Assembly (NCBI GenBank): GCA_019313025.1 | Contig: JAFDCA010000059.1 | Location: 1 to 13,136 of the forward strand | Length of the DNA stretch: 13,136 nt | Direction: 5' to 3' | Source of the DNA: Deltaproteobacteria bacterium | Lineage (GTDB): Bacteria > Desulfobacterota > Desulfobacteria > Desulfobacterales > UBA11574 | Shown here: positions 6,721-12,883 of the stretch, piece by piece | Numbering within the stretch: position 1 is the stretch's first letter | How the letters are laid out: every line of letters starts with the position of its first letter | Notes under the pieces: model-generated | Databases searched by the model: none | Told to the model about the DNA's origin: nothing | What the model saw: only the letters and a program-made list of their open reading frames with translations | Position numbers and translations under genes: made by a program

Positions 6721-7251
6721 ATGAGAAATTTCCACCGATGTTACCTGATATTTCAGTTATTCGCTTTTTTAATTTTTATAAATACCACTTCCTATGCAGG
6801 GCAGACTTCAGATCTGGCTAAGTCAGTATTCGTGAAAGTAATATATCAGATCAAAACTGTCCTAATTGAGCAATTTAGACGATCCGATATTGAAAAAATG
6901 ATTAATAAGGCTCGTGACATGGGTGCTACTGGTTATAAGCTAAATTATCATTCTGATGGTAAAATGGGATGGTCAATTGAAGATAGGAAAGGAAGCCAAG
7001 TGTTTTCTGTGATATTTACCTTTTTAGGACAGCGATCAAATATAGGAACTTATTTTGGCCCGCTCATGTCATTTAAAGACGCTAAAGTAATTCACAACTG
7101 GTATAAAAATACTTTATCAACGTATTTTAAACAGATTGATACTAACAAATATGATCTCGGTGATAACTGCTTTGCTATAATGGATTTGTTTAAAGGCACT
7201 ACGGGATTAGGGCGGACAATTATTACAGTCGAATGCCACGAAGATAGTTGA
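6721..7251 (+). CDS. Secreted protein of unknown function
   Basis: 176 aa, AT-rich, with AAGG 8 nt before the ATG. The N-terminus is a signal peptide: Arg at 2 and 6, hydrophobic core about 8-21, and likely cleavage after SYA or YAG near 26-27. The mature part has no Cys pattern or repeat and matches no family I recognise. Features are an early amphipathic segment (LAKSVFVKVIYQIKTVLIEQF) and a central stretch with GYKLNYHSDGKMGWSIEDR that reads as beta-strands. The protein is probably periplasmic or membrane-associated. It has no operon partner: the next ORF downstream is short, and the following gene (tatD-like) is convergent. Confidence 0.6.
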   Translation: MRNFHRCYLIFQLFAFLIFINTTSYAGQTSDLAKSVFVKVIYQIKTVLIEQFRRSDIEKMINKARDMGATGYKLNYHSDGKMGWSIEDRKGSQVFSVIFTFLGQRSNIGTYFGPLMSFKDAKVIHNWYKNTLSTYFKQIDTNKYDLGDNCFAIMDLFKGTTGLGRTIITVECHEDS

Positions 7252-7312
7252 CTATTGCAAACCTACAGGTGATTAAAACAATAATGGTGAATTGATCAAT
7301 TGAGTTAATACT

Positions 7313-7450
7313 ATGAATGCAGACAATAGGTTACGTTTGAAATCAAATGCAGTTACAATTGCCAAAAAGTGGGCTATGTGGCCAGCCGGATTTGGTGCTT
7401 TTGTTGGGATGTCAGACGTTATGAAAGGGGCCGGAACTCTTCGGATCTGA
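7313..7450 (+). CDS. Orphan 45-codon ORF
   Basis: ATG at 7313 to TGA at 7448-7450. The peptide opens MNADNRLRLKSNAV, then has a Trp/Gly/Met-rich, partly hydrophobic stretch (KKWAMWPAGFGAFVGMSDVM) and ends KGAGTLRI. The ribosome-binding site is weak (TTGAG). Composition looks coding, but I know no family. It may be a small membrane-associated protein or the start of a truncated gene, since the frame stops just before the convergent tatD-like gene. Confidence 0.35.
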   Translation: MNADNRLRLKSNAVTIAKKWAMWPAGFGAFVGMSDVMKGAGTLRI

Positions 7451-7477
7451 TGCGTCGTTCCCCCATGGAAATCAATT

Positions 7478-8275
7478 TCAAATGGGTGCCGCATCAGGCT
7501 CAACCCCATACAATCGACAGGTATTGTTCCATAGGGTTTCAGACAAAAGGACTAACTCTTCCTGTCTCACTTCAGCAAGCTTCAAAAGGACCGAGCGGAC
7601 AAAGGCCGGTTCGTTTCTTTGGGTGTGGTTTCTTTCGGGTGTGGGTGTCAAATAGGGCGCATCGGTCTCGATCATAATACGGTCCACCGGTATCAAAGGG
7701 ACCATCCTTCTCAAGTCAGCACCGCGTCCCTTGATGGTTACGATGCCGGTAATTCCGATGTAAAGGTCCAGATCAAGATACTGTTTCAGTTCATTCTCAC
7801 TGCCGCTAAAGCAGTGCACAACCCCTCTCTGGCCGGTTTTAAAATGTGTTTTCAAAATGTCGAGCAGACGGCCGTTGCTGTCTCGCTCGTGAAAGATGAC
7901 CGGGAGATCCAGCGCATGGGCAATTTCGAGCTGCCGAATAAGCCATTTTTCCTGAACGTTTCCGGGAGAAAACATTCGATTAAAATCAAGGCCGATTTCC
8001 CCCCATGCACGAACGGTGGGACTGTGGGTGAGATCCATGAGAGATTTTAAGACATCTTCATTGCAACTTTTTGCCGCGTGGGGATGAATGCCCACCGAAG
8101 CATACACCCCCGGTATGGATTCCGCAATGGCAACGCCCTTGATGCAACGCTCGAGGTTAGACCCGATGGTCATGGCCGACGCAACGCCGGCCTCATGCAT
8201 GCGATGGACGATATCGTCCAGATCTTTGTCGAAGGCTCTGTCGTCCAGATGACAATGACTGTCAAAAAGTTTCAC
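7478..8275 (-). CDS. tatD: TatD family metal-dependent deoxyribonuclease
   Basis: 265 aa, the full length usual for TatD/YcfH hydrolases (about 260). All metal ligands are visible: DSHCHLD (His7, His9), GEIGLD (Glu93), FHERD (His129), HCFSG (His154) and ETDAPYL (Asp205). These place it in the amidohydrolase TIM-barrel fold; family members are cytoplasmic 3'-5' DNA exonucleases or related phosphoesterases. The start is GTG at 8275 with GAGG 7 nt upstream. A 23-codon frame of unknown origin ends on the minus strand by overlapping this start (TCGTGA), perhaps the tail of a lost upstream gene. It is convergent with the plus-strand genes to its left. Confidence 0.92.
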   Translation of the reverse strand: MKLFDSHCHLDDRAFDKDLDDIVHRMHEAGVASAMTIGSNLERCIKGVAIAESIPGVYASVGIHPHAAKSCNEDVLKSLMDLTHSPTVRAWGEIGLDFNRMFSPGNVQEKWLIRQLEIAHALDLPVIFHERDSNGRLLDILKTHFKTGQRGVVHCFSGSENELKQYLDLDLYIGITGIVTIKGRGADLRRMVPLIPVDRIMIETDAPYLTPTPERNHTQRNEPAFVRSVLLKLAEVRQEELVLLSETLWNNTCRLYGVEPDAAPI

Positions 8276-8901
8276 GATGTGTCCTCATTCTCTTTCTCTA
8301 CAGGCTGTTGCCCAAATTCAGTAAAATAAAACCTTGGCAGCGTTTACCATCGAAAACCAATGAGATCAATTTATTTTTAGAAAACCGCCATAGATGATCC
8401 ATATATCCATTGTTACGAATGACAATTCATGCTTTCCTGAGATTCTACCGCTATGTAGCGCCACACATTGCCATTTATAATGCCTTTAAATTATAATAAA
8501 ATTATGTTATGCGGATATAACAATCTTTTTATACTCTTTCTGGGAACATCCGGCACGGGTTTAGTCAAACCATTTTTCTGGGCGATCATCTATGCAACCG
8601 CTTTCCCCCTGAATATATAATTTCATTGATCAAGGCAAAGGGAAAATGTATGAAAAAATTGATTGCTGAAGATGATTTTGACATCGGACGCCATGTGGGT
8701 CATACGGGTCTTAACATAACAACATATTGATATAATGCATAAAACATTAAATTTTGAGCCAGACAAGGCCTCAAAAGGGCATTTTGGGGGATTCAAAACA
8801 CCCTTTTAAGATAAAAACACGGGAAAAAACAACTCATAGAGAACAGCAGCAATTTATCCCTATTCAGACACAACACCGAACATCTTGGATAAAGAGGTTT
8901 T
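8276..8901. other. Long AT-rich intergenic region
   Basis: 626 bp with no convincing gene. A 26-codon ORF at 8650-8730 (opening MKKLIAEDDFDIGRHVGH) has a purine-rich sequence upstream, and its start is reminiscent of a response-regulator N-terminus, but it stops at once. Short hairpins occur: GTTAT-N6-ATAAC (8506-8521) and GGTTT-AGTC-AAACC followed by ATTTTT (8558-8577). A larger stem is listed separately. It probably holds the promoter of the DinB-like gene, not identifiable with confidence. Confidence 0.5.
8773..8807 (+). repeat. Inverted repeat / stem-loop upstream of the DinB-like gene
   Basis: AAAAGGG (8773-8779) pairs with CCCTTTT (8801-8807). After a 2x2 mismatch, TTTTG (8782-8786) pairs with CAAAA (8794-8798), leaving a 7-nt loop. 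The A- and T-flanked stem would look terminator-like on both strands. It could insulate the DinB-like gene from upstream transcription, or be a small palindromic element. Confidence 0.5.
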
Positions 8902-9414
8902 ATGACCGACCGACGTACTGAAATCATCGCTAACCTCGAAATAAATTTGAACAATTCTACATCTTTTTTTAGATCATTATCTTATGACCAACTGAGTGTT
9001 CAGGTTTATACCGACGGAGCAAAATGGACGGTGAAACAAGTACTGGCTCATTTTATTACCATCGAACGTTCAATGCATTGGTTGTTTAAAGATATTTTAG
9101 CCGGTGGTTCGGGCTCACCGGATGATTTTGATGTGGATCGATTTAATCTTACCCAGCCTAAGAAATTAGACGAACTAACTGTCGAGGAGCTCATTGAACA
9201 ATTTAAATCCGTTCGTGAAGATACTATTGTTATCGTAAAAGGGATGACGGAATCAGATTTTAACCGTGAAGGAACGCATGCATTCCATGGCCATGGCAAA
9301 CTTGAGCGGTTCATTATCTGGGCGTATGAGCATGTGCTTATTCACGAAGATGATATCCGCAAGGCATTGCGAATCAAATCGTCTGAATTAATGATGAGTA
9401 CAAAAAAATTTTGA
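8902..9414 (+). CDS. DinB-like superfamily protein
   Basis: 170 aa in the four-helix-bundle DinB/YfiT fold range. The typical segment WTVKQVLAHFITIERSM (42-58) supplies His50, and AYEHVLIHEDDIRKAL (141-156) supplies His144 and His148, together the classic metal-binding triad. Members include DNA-damage-inducible proteins of unknown role and bacillithiol or mycothiol transferases; no substrate can be chosen here. The ATG has AGAGG 4 nt upstream. It is the first of a run of unrelated single plus-strand genes. A ROS-defence or thiol-transfer role would be speculation. Confidence 0.82.
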   Translation: MTDRRTEIIANLEINLNNSTSFFRSLSYDQLSVQVYTDGAKWTVKQVLAHFITIERSMHWLFKDILAGGSGSPDDFDVDRFNLTQPKKLDELTVEELIEQFKSVREDTIVIVKGMTESDFNREGTHAFHGHGKLERFIIWAYEHVLIHEDDIRKALRIKSSELMMSTKKF

Positions 9415-9458
9415 TTCCATGAATGGGGTCGGACCAACCTTTTTGCCTGATAAATGTT

Positions 9459-9505
9459 ACCCAACATAGTTGCATTGGATCGCAAGGGGATGCGCGGCGT
9501 TAAAC
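9459..9505 (+). other. attC-like segment between the DinB-like and HNH genes
   Basis: ACCCAAC (9459-9465) fits the integron R'' consensus RYYYAAC, and GTTAAAC (9499-9505) fits the R' consensus GTTRRRY. Between them TGCAT/ATGCG can pair. The element is short (47 bp) and the inner stem weak. It shares GGGGAnnnGCGGCGTTA with the junction after the CsaA-like gene. No integrase is in the window, so this is only a candidate. Confidence 0.25.
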
Positions 9506-9538
9506 TTAATCCATACTGAACGAATAGAGGATACCCAC

Positions 9539-9925
9539 ATGTCATCGAAGAAGACGAACAGAGACTCCAACAGGCGGAATCAAATCATCGCCGAGGCCCG
9601 GCATGACCGAGAGCGCCAGGAGAAGACCTATCGAGGGCAAGCGCTCAAGATGCTTCCGTGGATCTGTGCGGGTTGCGGGCGTGAATTTTCGGGCAAGAGA
9701 GTTCGAGAGCTCACCGTCCATCACAAGGATCACAACCACGATAACAATCCGCCGGACGGCAGCAACTGGGAGTTGCTGTGTATCTACTGCCACGACAATG
9801 AGCATTCCCGGGACCAGGTTTCGGAATGGTATGACAAAACGACGCCGGACGGCGAACAAGAGCCTGATTACGATAACAGGCCTTTCGCGAGCCTGAAGGA
9901 TTTACTGAAGGACAAAAAATCGTAA
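9539..9925 (+). CDS. yajD: HNH nuclease family protein, YajD type
   Basis: 128 aa from ATG at 9539, chosen because GAGG lies 8 nt upstream and because an earlier start would add a 23-residue leader unlike the family. The order of motifs matches E. coli YajD: a basic N-terminus, PWICAGCGREF (Cys43, Cys46), LTVHHKDHNHDNNP with the HNH histidines (61, 62), GSNWELLCIYCHDNEHS (Cys81, Cys84, His85) and the C-terminal PFASLKDLL. The Cys pairs should hold a structural zinc, and the His-Asn-His core a catalytic divalent metal. The cellular role of YajD is not established. It is a stand-alone gene. Confidence 0.9.
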   Translation: MSSKKTNRDSNRRNQIIAEARHDRERQEKTYRGQALKMLPWICAGCGREFSGKRVRELTVHHKDHNHDNNPPDGSNWELLCIYCHDNEHSRDQVSEWYDKTTPDGEQEPDYDNRPFASLKDLLKDKKS

Positions 9926-9933
9926 AAGGTCAT

Positions 9934-9983
9934 TTTTTCTGGAATTATTCCCCCAAATCGGTGTTACAGTCCATCTTGGACCT
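9934..9983 (+). repeat. Dispersed imperfect repeat, copy A
   Basis: Downstream of the yajD-like gene. It shares GGAATTATT (9941-9949) and CCATCTTG (9971-9978), 21 nt apart, plus an intervening TCGG and a leading T tract, with copy B after dgkA (20-nt spacing). A short stem GTCC-ATCTT-GGAC lies in this copy. Confidence 0.4.
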
Positions 9984-10012
9984 GTTATACATCCAACCAT
10001 TGAGGAATGTTT

Positions 10013-10324
10013 ATGTTTCAATATAAAGTGAATTTTAACGACTTAAATTGGGAAGAACCACTTGAGGGTGTTAAATGCAAAATCTTTAAGCACGGCGACA
10101 AGCAGTTACGTCTTGTTGTATATTCAAAAGACATGCCTCTCCATTGGTGTGAAAAAGGGCATTACGGATACATCCTTGATGGTAAGTTCGAAATTGAATA
10201 CCAGAATGAAAAGATAGTCTATCAAACTGGAGATGGCGTATTTATTCCTGATGGCAAAGAACATAGGCATAGGGCTAAGGTGTTATCAGAATTTGTAAAA
10301 GTAATTTTTGTAGAAAACATATAA
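10013..10324 (+). CDS. Small single-domain cupin protein
   Basis: 103 aa. The ATG at 10013 is preferred over the ATG at 10007 because GAGG (10002-10005) then lies 7 nt upstream. The two cupin motifs are recognisable: MPLHWCEKGHYGYILDGKFE, with His and Glu ligand candidates, and GDGVFIPDGKEHRHRA in motif 2. A cytoplasmic beta-barrel metal-binding protein is expected. Small cupins range from oxygenases and isomerases to sensors, so no reaction is assigned. The stop codon TAA is immediately followed by an attC-like inverted repeat (separate entry). Confidence 0.8.
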   Translation: MFQYKVNFNDLNWEEPLEGVKCKIFKHGDKQLRLVVYSKDMPLHWCEKGHYGYILDGKFEIEYQNEKIVYQTGDGVFIPDGKEHRHRAKVLSEFVKVIFVENI

Positions 10325-10392
10325 CCATTTGTCGGACGGAGACTCGGTTGTTAGTTGGCGCTCACCCCGGTCTGGTCGGCACACCGTTAGAA
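10319..10392 (+). other. attC-like imperfect inverted repeat overlapping the cupin stop codon
   Basis: ATATAAC (10319-10325) overlaps the stop codon and pairs with GTTAGAA (10386-10392) at 5 of 7 positions. Four-nt unpaired spacers (CATT, CACC) separate these from a second stem, 10330-10340 with 10371-10381, in which 10 of 11 positions pair including three G-U. Paired outer box, unpaired spacer, paired inner box and a 5' box on the stop codon are the layout of an integron attC site. Consensus fit is imperfect (RYYYAAC and GTTRRRY each one base off) and no IntI is present. Confidence 0.35.
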
Positions 10393-10481
10393 GATGGGAA
10401 ATATTATGAAACTCAAACGATTAAGGTGTATACCGGATAGGGGAAACAGAGCATCTCACACCTGTCAAGTATCTTTAAAAC

Positions 10482-10877
10482 ATGAATCGCAAACTTAAGA
10501 CAAAAACCGGCATTGCTAGAATCTGGGCCGCCTTCTTTTATTCCCTGAATGGTTTACGTTTCGCAATTTCGAAAGAAGCGGCATTTCGTCAAGAGGTCTC
10601 CATACTCGTTGTTGTTTTGGTTGCACTCTTTTTTTTGCCCCTATCTCTTTTTTGGAAAGGGTTGCTCTTTTTTGCAACAACATCCGTACTTGTCGTAGAG
10701 CTGTTGAATTCGGCAATTGAGTCGGTTGTAGATATCGCGTCGCCAGAATATCATGCCCTGGCTAAACGGGCGAAAGATCTCGGTAGCGCCGCCGTATTGG
10801 TCAGCATTGTTCTTGCCATAGTATTGTGGGGTATTGCCATTTTTATCATGCTTCAGGGGACTTCCGGGACAACCTAA
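10482..10877 (+). CDS. dgkA: Undecaprenol / diacylglycerol kinase, DgkA family
   Basis: 131 aa integral membrane kinase that phosphorylates diacylglycerol (or undecaprenol) with ATP at the inner membrane, recycling lipid intermediates. Three hydrophobic segments lie at about 41-58, 62-82 and 104-124. The signature VELLNSAIESVVD (72-84) and SPEYHALAKRAKDLGSAAVL (87-106) carry the catalytic and ATP-binding Glu, Lys and Asp residues of DgkA, and AFRQE lies at 34-38 as in E. coli. No Shine-Dalgarno is clear. The preceding frame, which starts at 10408 (ATGAAACTC...), runs through this start and is not considered a gene. The gene stands alone. Confidence 0.92.
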   Translation: MNRKLKTKTGIARIWAAFFYSLNGLRFAISKEAAFRQEVSILVVVLVALFFLPLSLFWKGLLFFATTSVLVVELLNSAIESVVDIASPEYHALAKRAKDLGSAAVLVSIVLAIVLWGIAIFIMLQGTSGTT

Positions 10878-10892
10878 AATGATACGCTTCTA

Positions 10893-10942
10893 TTTTTATC
10901 CGGAATTATTTACTTCAAGTCGGGGTGAGGCCATCTTGCAAA
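10893..10942 (+). repeat. Dispersed imperfect repeat, copy B
   Basis: Downstream of dgkA. GGAATTATT (10902-10910) and CCATCTTG (10931-10938) are 20 nt apart with TCGG between, matching copy A after the yajD-like gene. This copy is followed by TTGCA-AATA-TGCAA, a 5-bp inverted repeat (10936-10949). Confidence 0.4.
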
Positions 10943-11042
10943 TATGCAATATCCGAGATAGCAGTCTAAACATGTGGTGGCAATTTGCGACCCGCTAAAC
11001 GCTGAAAATTAAAACACAATATCTATACTTGAAAAAGGTGGA

Positions 11043-11144
11043 TTGGTTATTAACAAAGAAATGAATCACGGCATTGGCACTGGCTGGGATTTCCCTAAGC
11101 TCAACCCGGCAGGTGATGCCCGCACTATGGTAGGAGTGAATTGA
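11043..11144 (+). CDS. Possible small ORF directly before the macro-domain gene
   Basis: 33 codons from TTG with AAGG 4 nt upstream, ending TGA one base before the macro-domain ATG. The peptide contains MNHGIGTGWDFPKLNPAGDA and ends ARTMVGVN, which looks protein-like. I do not recognise it. It could be a translationally coupled leader or the 3' remnant of a lost gene. The macro-domain gene has its own AGGAG inside this frame. Confidence 0.3.
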   Translation: MVINKEMNHGIGTGWDFPKLNPAGDARTMVGVN

Positions 11145-11145
11145 C

Positions 11146-11601
11146 ATGAAAGTTACCCAAGGTGATCTGATAAAGAAAGCAAAAGAAGGAAAATTCGATC
11201 TGATTGTTCATGGTTGCAACTGCTTTTGCACCATGGGGGGCGGAATTGCAAAGGGAATCAAAAAAGAGTTTCCAAAGGCCTTTGATGCAGACCAAGCAAC
11301 GCCCAAGGGATCAAAAGAAAAGTTAGGTACCTGCTCATTCGCAAAGATAGAACAAAAAGGAATCCATCTCATTGTTGTCAATGCCTACACCCAGTTCGAT
11401 TATCGTGGTAAGGGTGAAAAAGTTGACTACGATGCCGTAAGGTCTTGTATGAAATGGATCAAAGAGAATTTTGAAGGAAAAAGAATAGGACTCCCCAGAA
11501 TTGGCGCGGGTCTGGCCGGAGGAGACTGGGAGAGAATTTCGCAAATCATTGACAAGGAGCTGGCTGGAGAGGATGTTACGCTCGTTGAATATAAACCGTG
11601 A
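11146..11601 (+). CDS. Macro domain protein (ADP-ribose binding/hydrolysing)
   Basis: 151 aa single macro domain. Seen: VTQGDLIK at the first strand, the ligand loop HGCNCFCTMGGGIAKGIKKE (22-41), VVNAYTQFDYRG (78-89), and the phosphate loop LPRIGAGLAGGDWERI (116-131). The 'GAGLAGGDW' form resembles the Poa1/ADP-ribose-1''-phosphate phosphatase and DarG-like groups, which remove or process ADP-ribose. AGGAG lies 9 nt before the ATG. No ADP-ribosyltransferase toxin is next to it, so a DarTG pair is not supported here. Substrate is unknown. Confidence 0.86.
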   Translation: MKVTQGDLIKKAKEGKFDLIVHGCNCFCTMGGGIAKGIKKEFPKAFDADQATPKGSKEKLGTCSFAKIEQKGIHLIVVNAYTQFDYRGKGEKVDYDAVRSCMKWIKENFEGKRIGLPRIGAGLAGGDWERISQIIDKELAGEDVTLVEYKP

Positions 11602-11732
11602 TGCTTAGAGGTCGATGGTCAAATATGGACATTTAATTTTTTCACAATTTTACATATAATTTAAATGAATATAATAGAAACCGTAAAACCACCAGATTGT
11701 TATGAGCACTTATCATTAAATCAAAAGGTGGC

Positions 11733-11786
11733 ATGATTGTGTTTACAATACAAAATCCACGGATATTGTCCGGGCCAAAAGTATGA
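11733..11786 (+). CDS. 17-codon leader ORF overlapping the trpF start
   Basis: ATG at 11733 has AAGG 4 nt upstream. The peptide is MIVFTIQNPRILSGPKV, and its TGA (11784-11786) overlaps the trpF ATG as ATGA. trpF itself lacks a good Shine-Dalgarno, so re-initiation from this short ORF would explain its translation. No Trp codons are present, so it is not an attenuation peptide. A chance ORF is possible. Confidence 0.4.
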   Translation: MIVFTIQNPRILSGPKV

Positions 11787-12325
11787 ATATGTTTGCAAAA
11801 GTATGCGGGTTAAAAACAAAAGAACAGATAGATAAGGCCATAGAATATGGATATGACGCCATCGGAATTGTAACCTATTCAAAAAGTAAACGATATTGTT
11901 CTAATAAGGACGCAATTGAACTGGCAGCATATGCCAAAGGAAAAATAAAACGCTTCGTTGTCGGCCTTACGTATAGTGATGTGAAAGACATTGCATACCT
12001 ATTCGATTATACACAAATATATGAAGCAAAGCAGGTTCCCAACCTGGTATTGGCATCAAAAGAAATGCCGCCCTCGGATATCCATTATGAATATTTTCTA
12101 TATGACACCAGTATCGGCAGCGGTACTTTTCAGAAATTCCCGGAATGGGTAAAAGACATGACAGGAAAAATCATCATTGCCGGCGGTCTCAATAAAGAAA
12201 ATGTCTGTGCCGTAATCCAGGATATTAAACCTTTTGGTGTGGATGTATCCAGCGGTGTTGAAAAGGACGGCGTTAAAGATTTCAGGATGATGAAGGAATT
12301 CATCGATGCCGTAAAAAACTGCTAA
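11783..12325 (+). CDS. trpF: Phosphoribosylanthranilate isomerase-like protein, short form
   Basis: 180 aa TIM-barrel enzyme of tryptophan biosynthesis, converting phosphoribosylanthranilate to CdRP. Seen: FAKVCGL with the catalytic Cys (Cys8), YDAIGIV at strand 2, YDTSIGSGTF with the catalytic Asp (Asp108), AGGLNKENV (133-141) and DVSSGVEKDGVKD (154-166), which bind the phosphates. It is about 20 residues shorter than usual, and the canonical VQLHG segment is replaced by YTQIYEAKQVP around 76-86, so this is a divergent member. The N-terminus is well matched to the family. It is not in a trp operon; neighbours are unrelated. TrpF activity is likely but not certain, as side-branch isomerases share this fold. 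Confidence 0.8.
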   Translation: MNMFAKVCGLKTKEQIDKAIEYGYDAIGIVTYSKSKRYCSNKDAIELAAYAKGKIKRFVVGLTYSDVKDIAYLFDYTQIYEAKQVPNLVLASKEMPPSDIHYEYFLYDTSIGSGTFQKFPEWVKDMTGKIIIAGGLNKENVCAVIQDIKPFGVDVSSGVEKDGVKDFRMMKEFIDAVKNC

Positions 12326-12357
12326 CAACGGCCTTCCATCACCATCCTGTTCCGTTG
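12326..12357 (+). other. Short inverted repeat after trpF
   Basis: CAACGG (12326-12331) and CCGTTG (12352-12357) form a 6-bp stem with a 20-nt loop, starting at the trpF stop codon. There is no T tract, so it is not a convincing terminator. It may be an mRNA 3' stem. Confidence 0.3.
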
Positions 12358-12374
12358 ATCACGAAGTTTATGAA

Positions 12375-12713
12375 ATGAGACAAATTACCCTGAAAGATTT
12401 TGCCGAGGTTCAATTGATTGCTGGAACCGTTGTGTCGGTTAAAGATTTGCCGGAGATCCGAAAACCTTCCTACCGGATCGAGGTCGATTTCGGACCCGAA
12501 GTGGGGATCAAAAAAACCAGTTCTCAGGTTAAAGATCTTTACAGCAAAATAGATTTGATGGGACATCAGGTTATTGGGCTTGTCAATATACCCACAAAGC
12601 AAGTCGGGCCGATGATGTCAGAATTTTTGCTTGTGGGTTTCTATCGCGACGATGGAACTGTGGTGCTCGCCGTTCCCGAAAGGCCTGTTGCAGACGGTTC
12701 AAGATTGGCTTAA
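12375..12713 (+). CDS. csaA: CsaA-like tRNA-binding protein
   Basis: 112 aa, the length of CsaA/Trbp111-type stand-alone EMAP-like OB-fold proteins. Matching stretches are IAGTVVSVKDLPEIRKPSYR, EVDFGPEVGIKKTSSQ, GHQVIGLVNIPTKQVGPMMS and the C-terminal VVLAVPERPVADGSRLA. Family members bind tRNA as dimers; B. subtilis CsaA was first described as a secretion-linked chaperone. The ATG at 12375 begins in the family-expected place; an ATG at 12370 leads straight to a stop. The stop TAA is followed by sequence similar to the attC-like junction after the DinB-like gene. Confidence 0.9.
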   Translation: MRQITLKDFAEVQLIAGTVVSVKDLPEIRKPSYRIEVDFGPEVGIKKTSSQVKDLYSKIDLMGHQVIGLVNIPTKQVGPMMSEFLLVGFYRDDGTVVLAVPERPVADGSRLA

Positions 12714-12752
12714 CCTCAACATCACGCTCAAGTGGGGACAAGCGGCGTTATC
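12709..12752 (+). other. attC-like junction after csaA
   Basis: GCTTAAC at the csaA stop codon fits RYYYAAC. GGGGACAAGCGGCGTTA (12734-12750) agrees with GGGGATGCGCGGCGTTA at 9486-9502 in 14 of 17 bases. The GTTATCT box departs from GTTRRRY at two positions, and the inner stem is weak (CGCT/AGCG). A shared repeat is certain; an attC identity is not. Confidence 0.25.
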
Positions 12753-12775
12753 TACCCAGTCCGGGGATCCATCAC

Positions 12776-12817
12776 TTGCACAGAAAATTGTGCAATAGTG
12801 CACAGAAAAATGTGCAC
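12776..12817 (+). promoter_or_regulatory. Tandem enhancer-binding sites (two inverted repeats)
   Basis: TTGCACA-GAAAAT-TGTGCAA (12776-12795) is followed by GTGCACA-GAAAAA-TGTGCAC (12798-12817). Both have 7-bp perfect arms and 6-nt A-rich spacers, and their start-to-start distance is 22 bp, placing them on the same face of the helix. They lie about 85-110 bp before the expected start of the sigma-54 promoter, the usual place for an NtrC-family activator. The GCAC-N8-GTGC form resembles NtrC sites (N7) but is one base longer, so the activator is probably a relative. Confidence 0.7.
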
Positions 12818-12866
12818 ACCCCAACCCCCCAAAAATCATATCACAATAATATTAATATGTTATAAA

Positions 12867-12883
12867 TTGGTATGTTTGTTGCA
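12867..12883 (+). promoter_or_regulatory. Sigma-54 promoter
   Basis: TTGGTATGTTTGTTGCA has the invariant GG (12869-12870) and GC (12881-12882) exactly 10 bp apart, and the T-rich -12 element typical of RpoN promoters. Transcription would start near 12893 and run right. The two tandem inverted repeats upstream support it. A 10-bp palindrome GATACGTATC (12889-12898) sits at the predicted start, with a further CGTATC half site at 12902-12907. Confidence 0.7.

Noticed and set aside
6595..7251. Toxin-antitoxin pair of the RHH-like mini-ORF and the following 176-aa gene
   Set aside because: The second protein has a signal peptide and no toxin motif.
8650..8730. Response-regulator-like 26-codon ORF
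   Set aside because: Only a few residues resemble a receiver N-terminus and no continuation exists in any frame; listed only in the description of the gap.
9426..9446. Rho-independent terminator after the DinB-like gene (GGTCGGACC plus T run)
   Set aside because: The palindrome leaves no room for a loop and the stem does not abut the T run.
11146..11601. DarTG-type toxin-antitoxin pair
   Set aside because: Only the macro domain is present; no DarT-like ADP-ribosyltransferase lies beside it.
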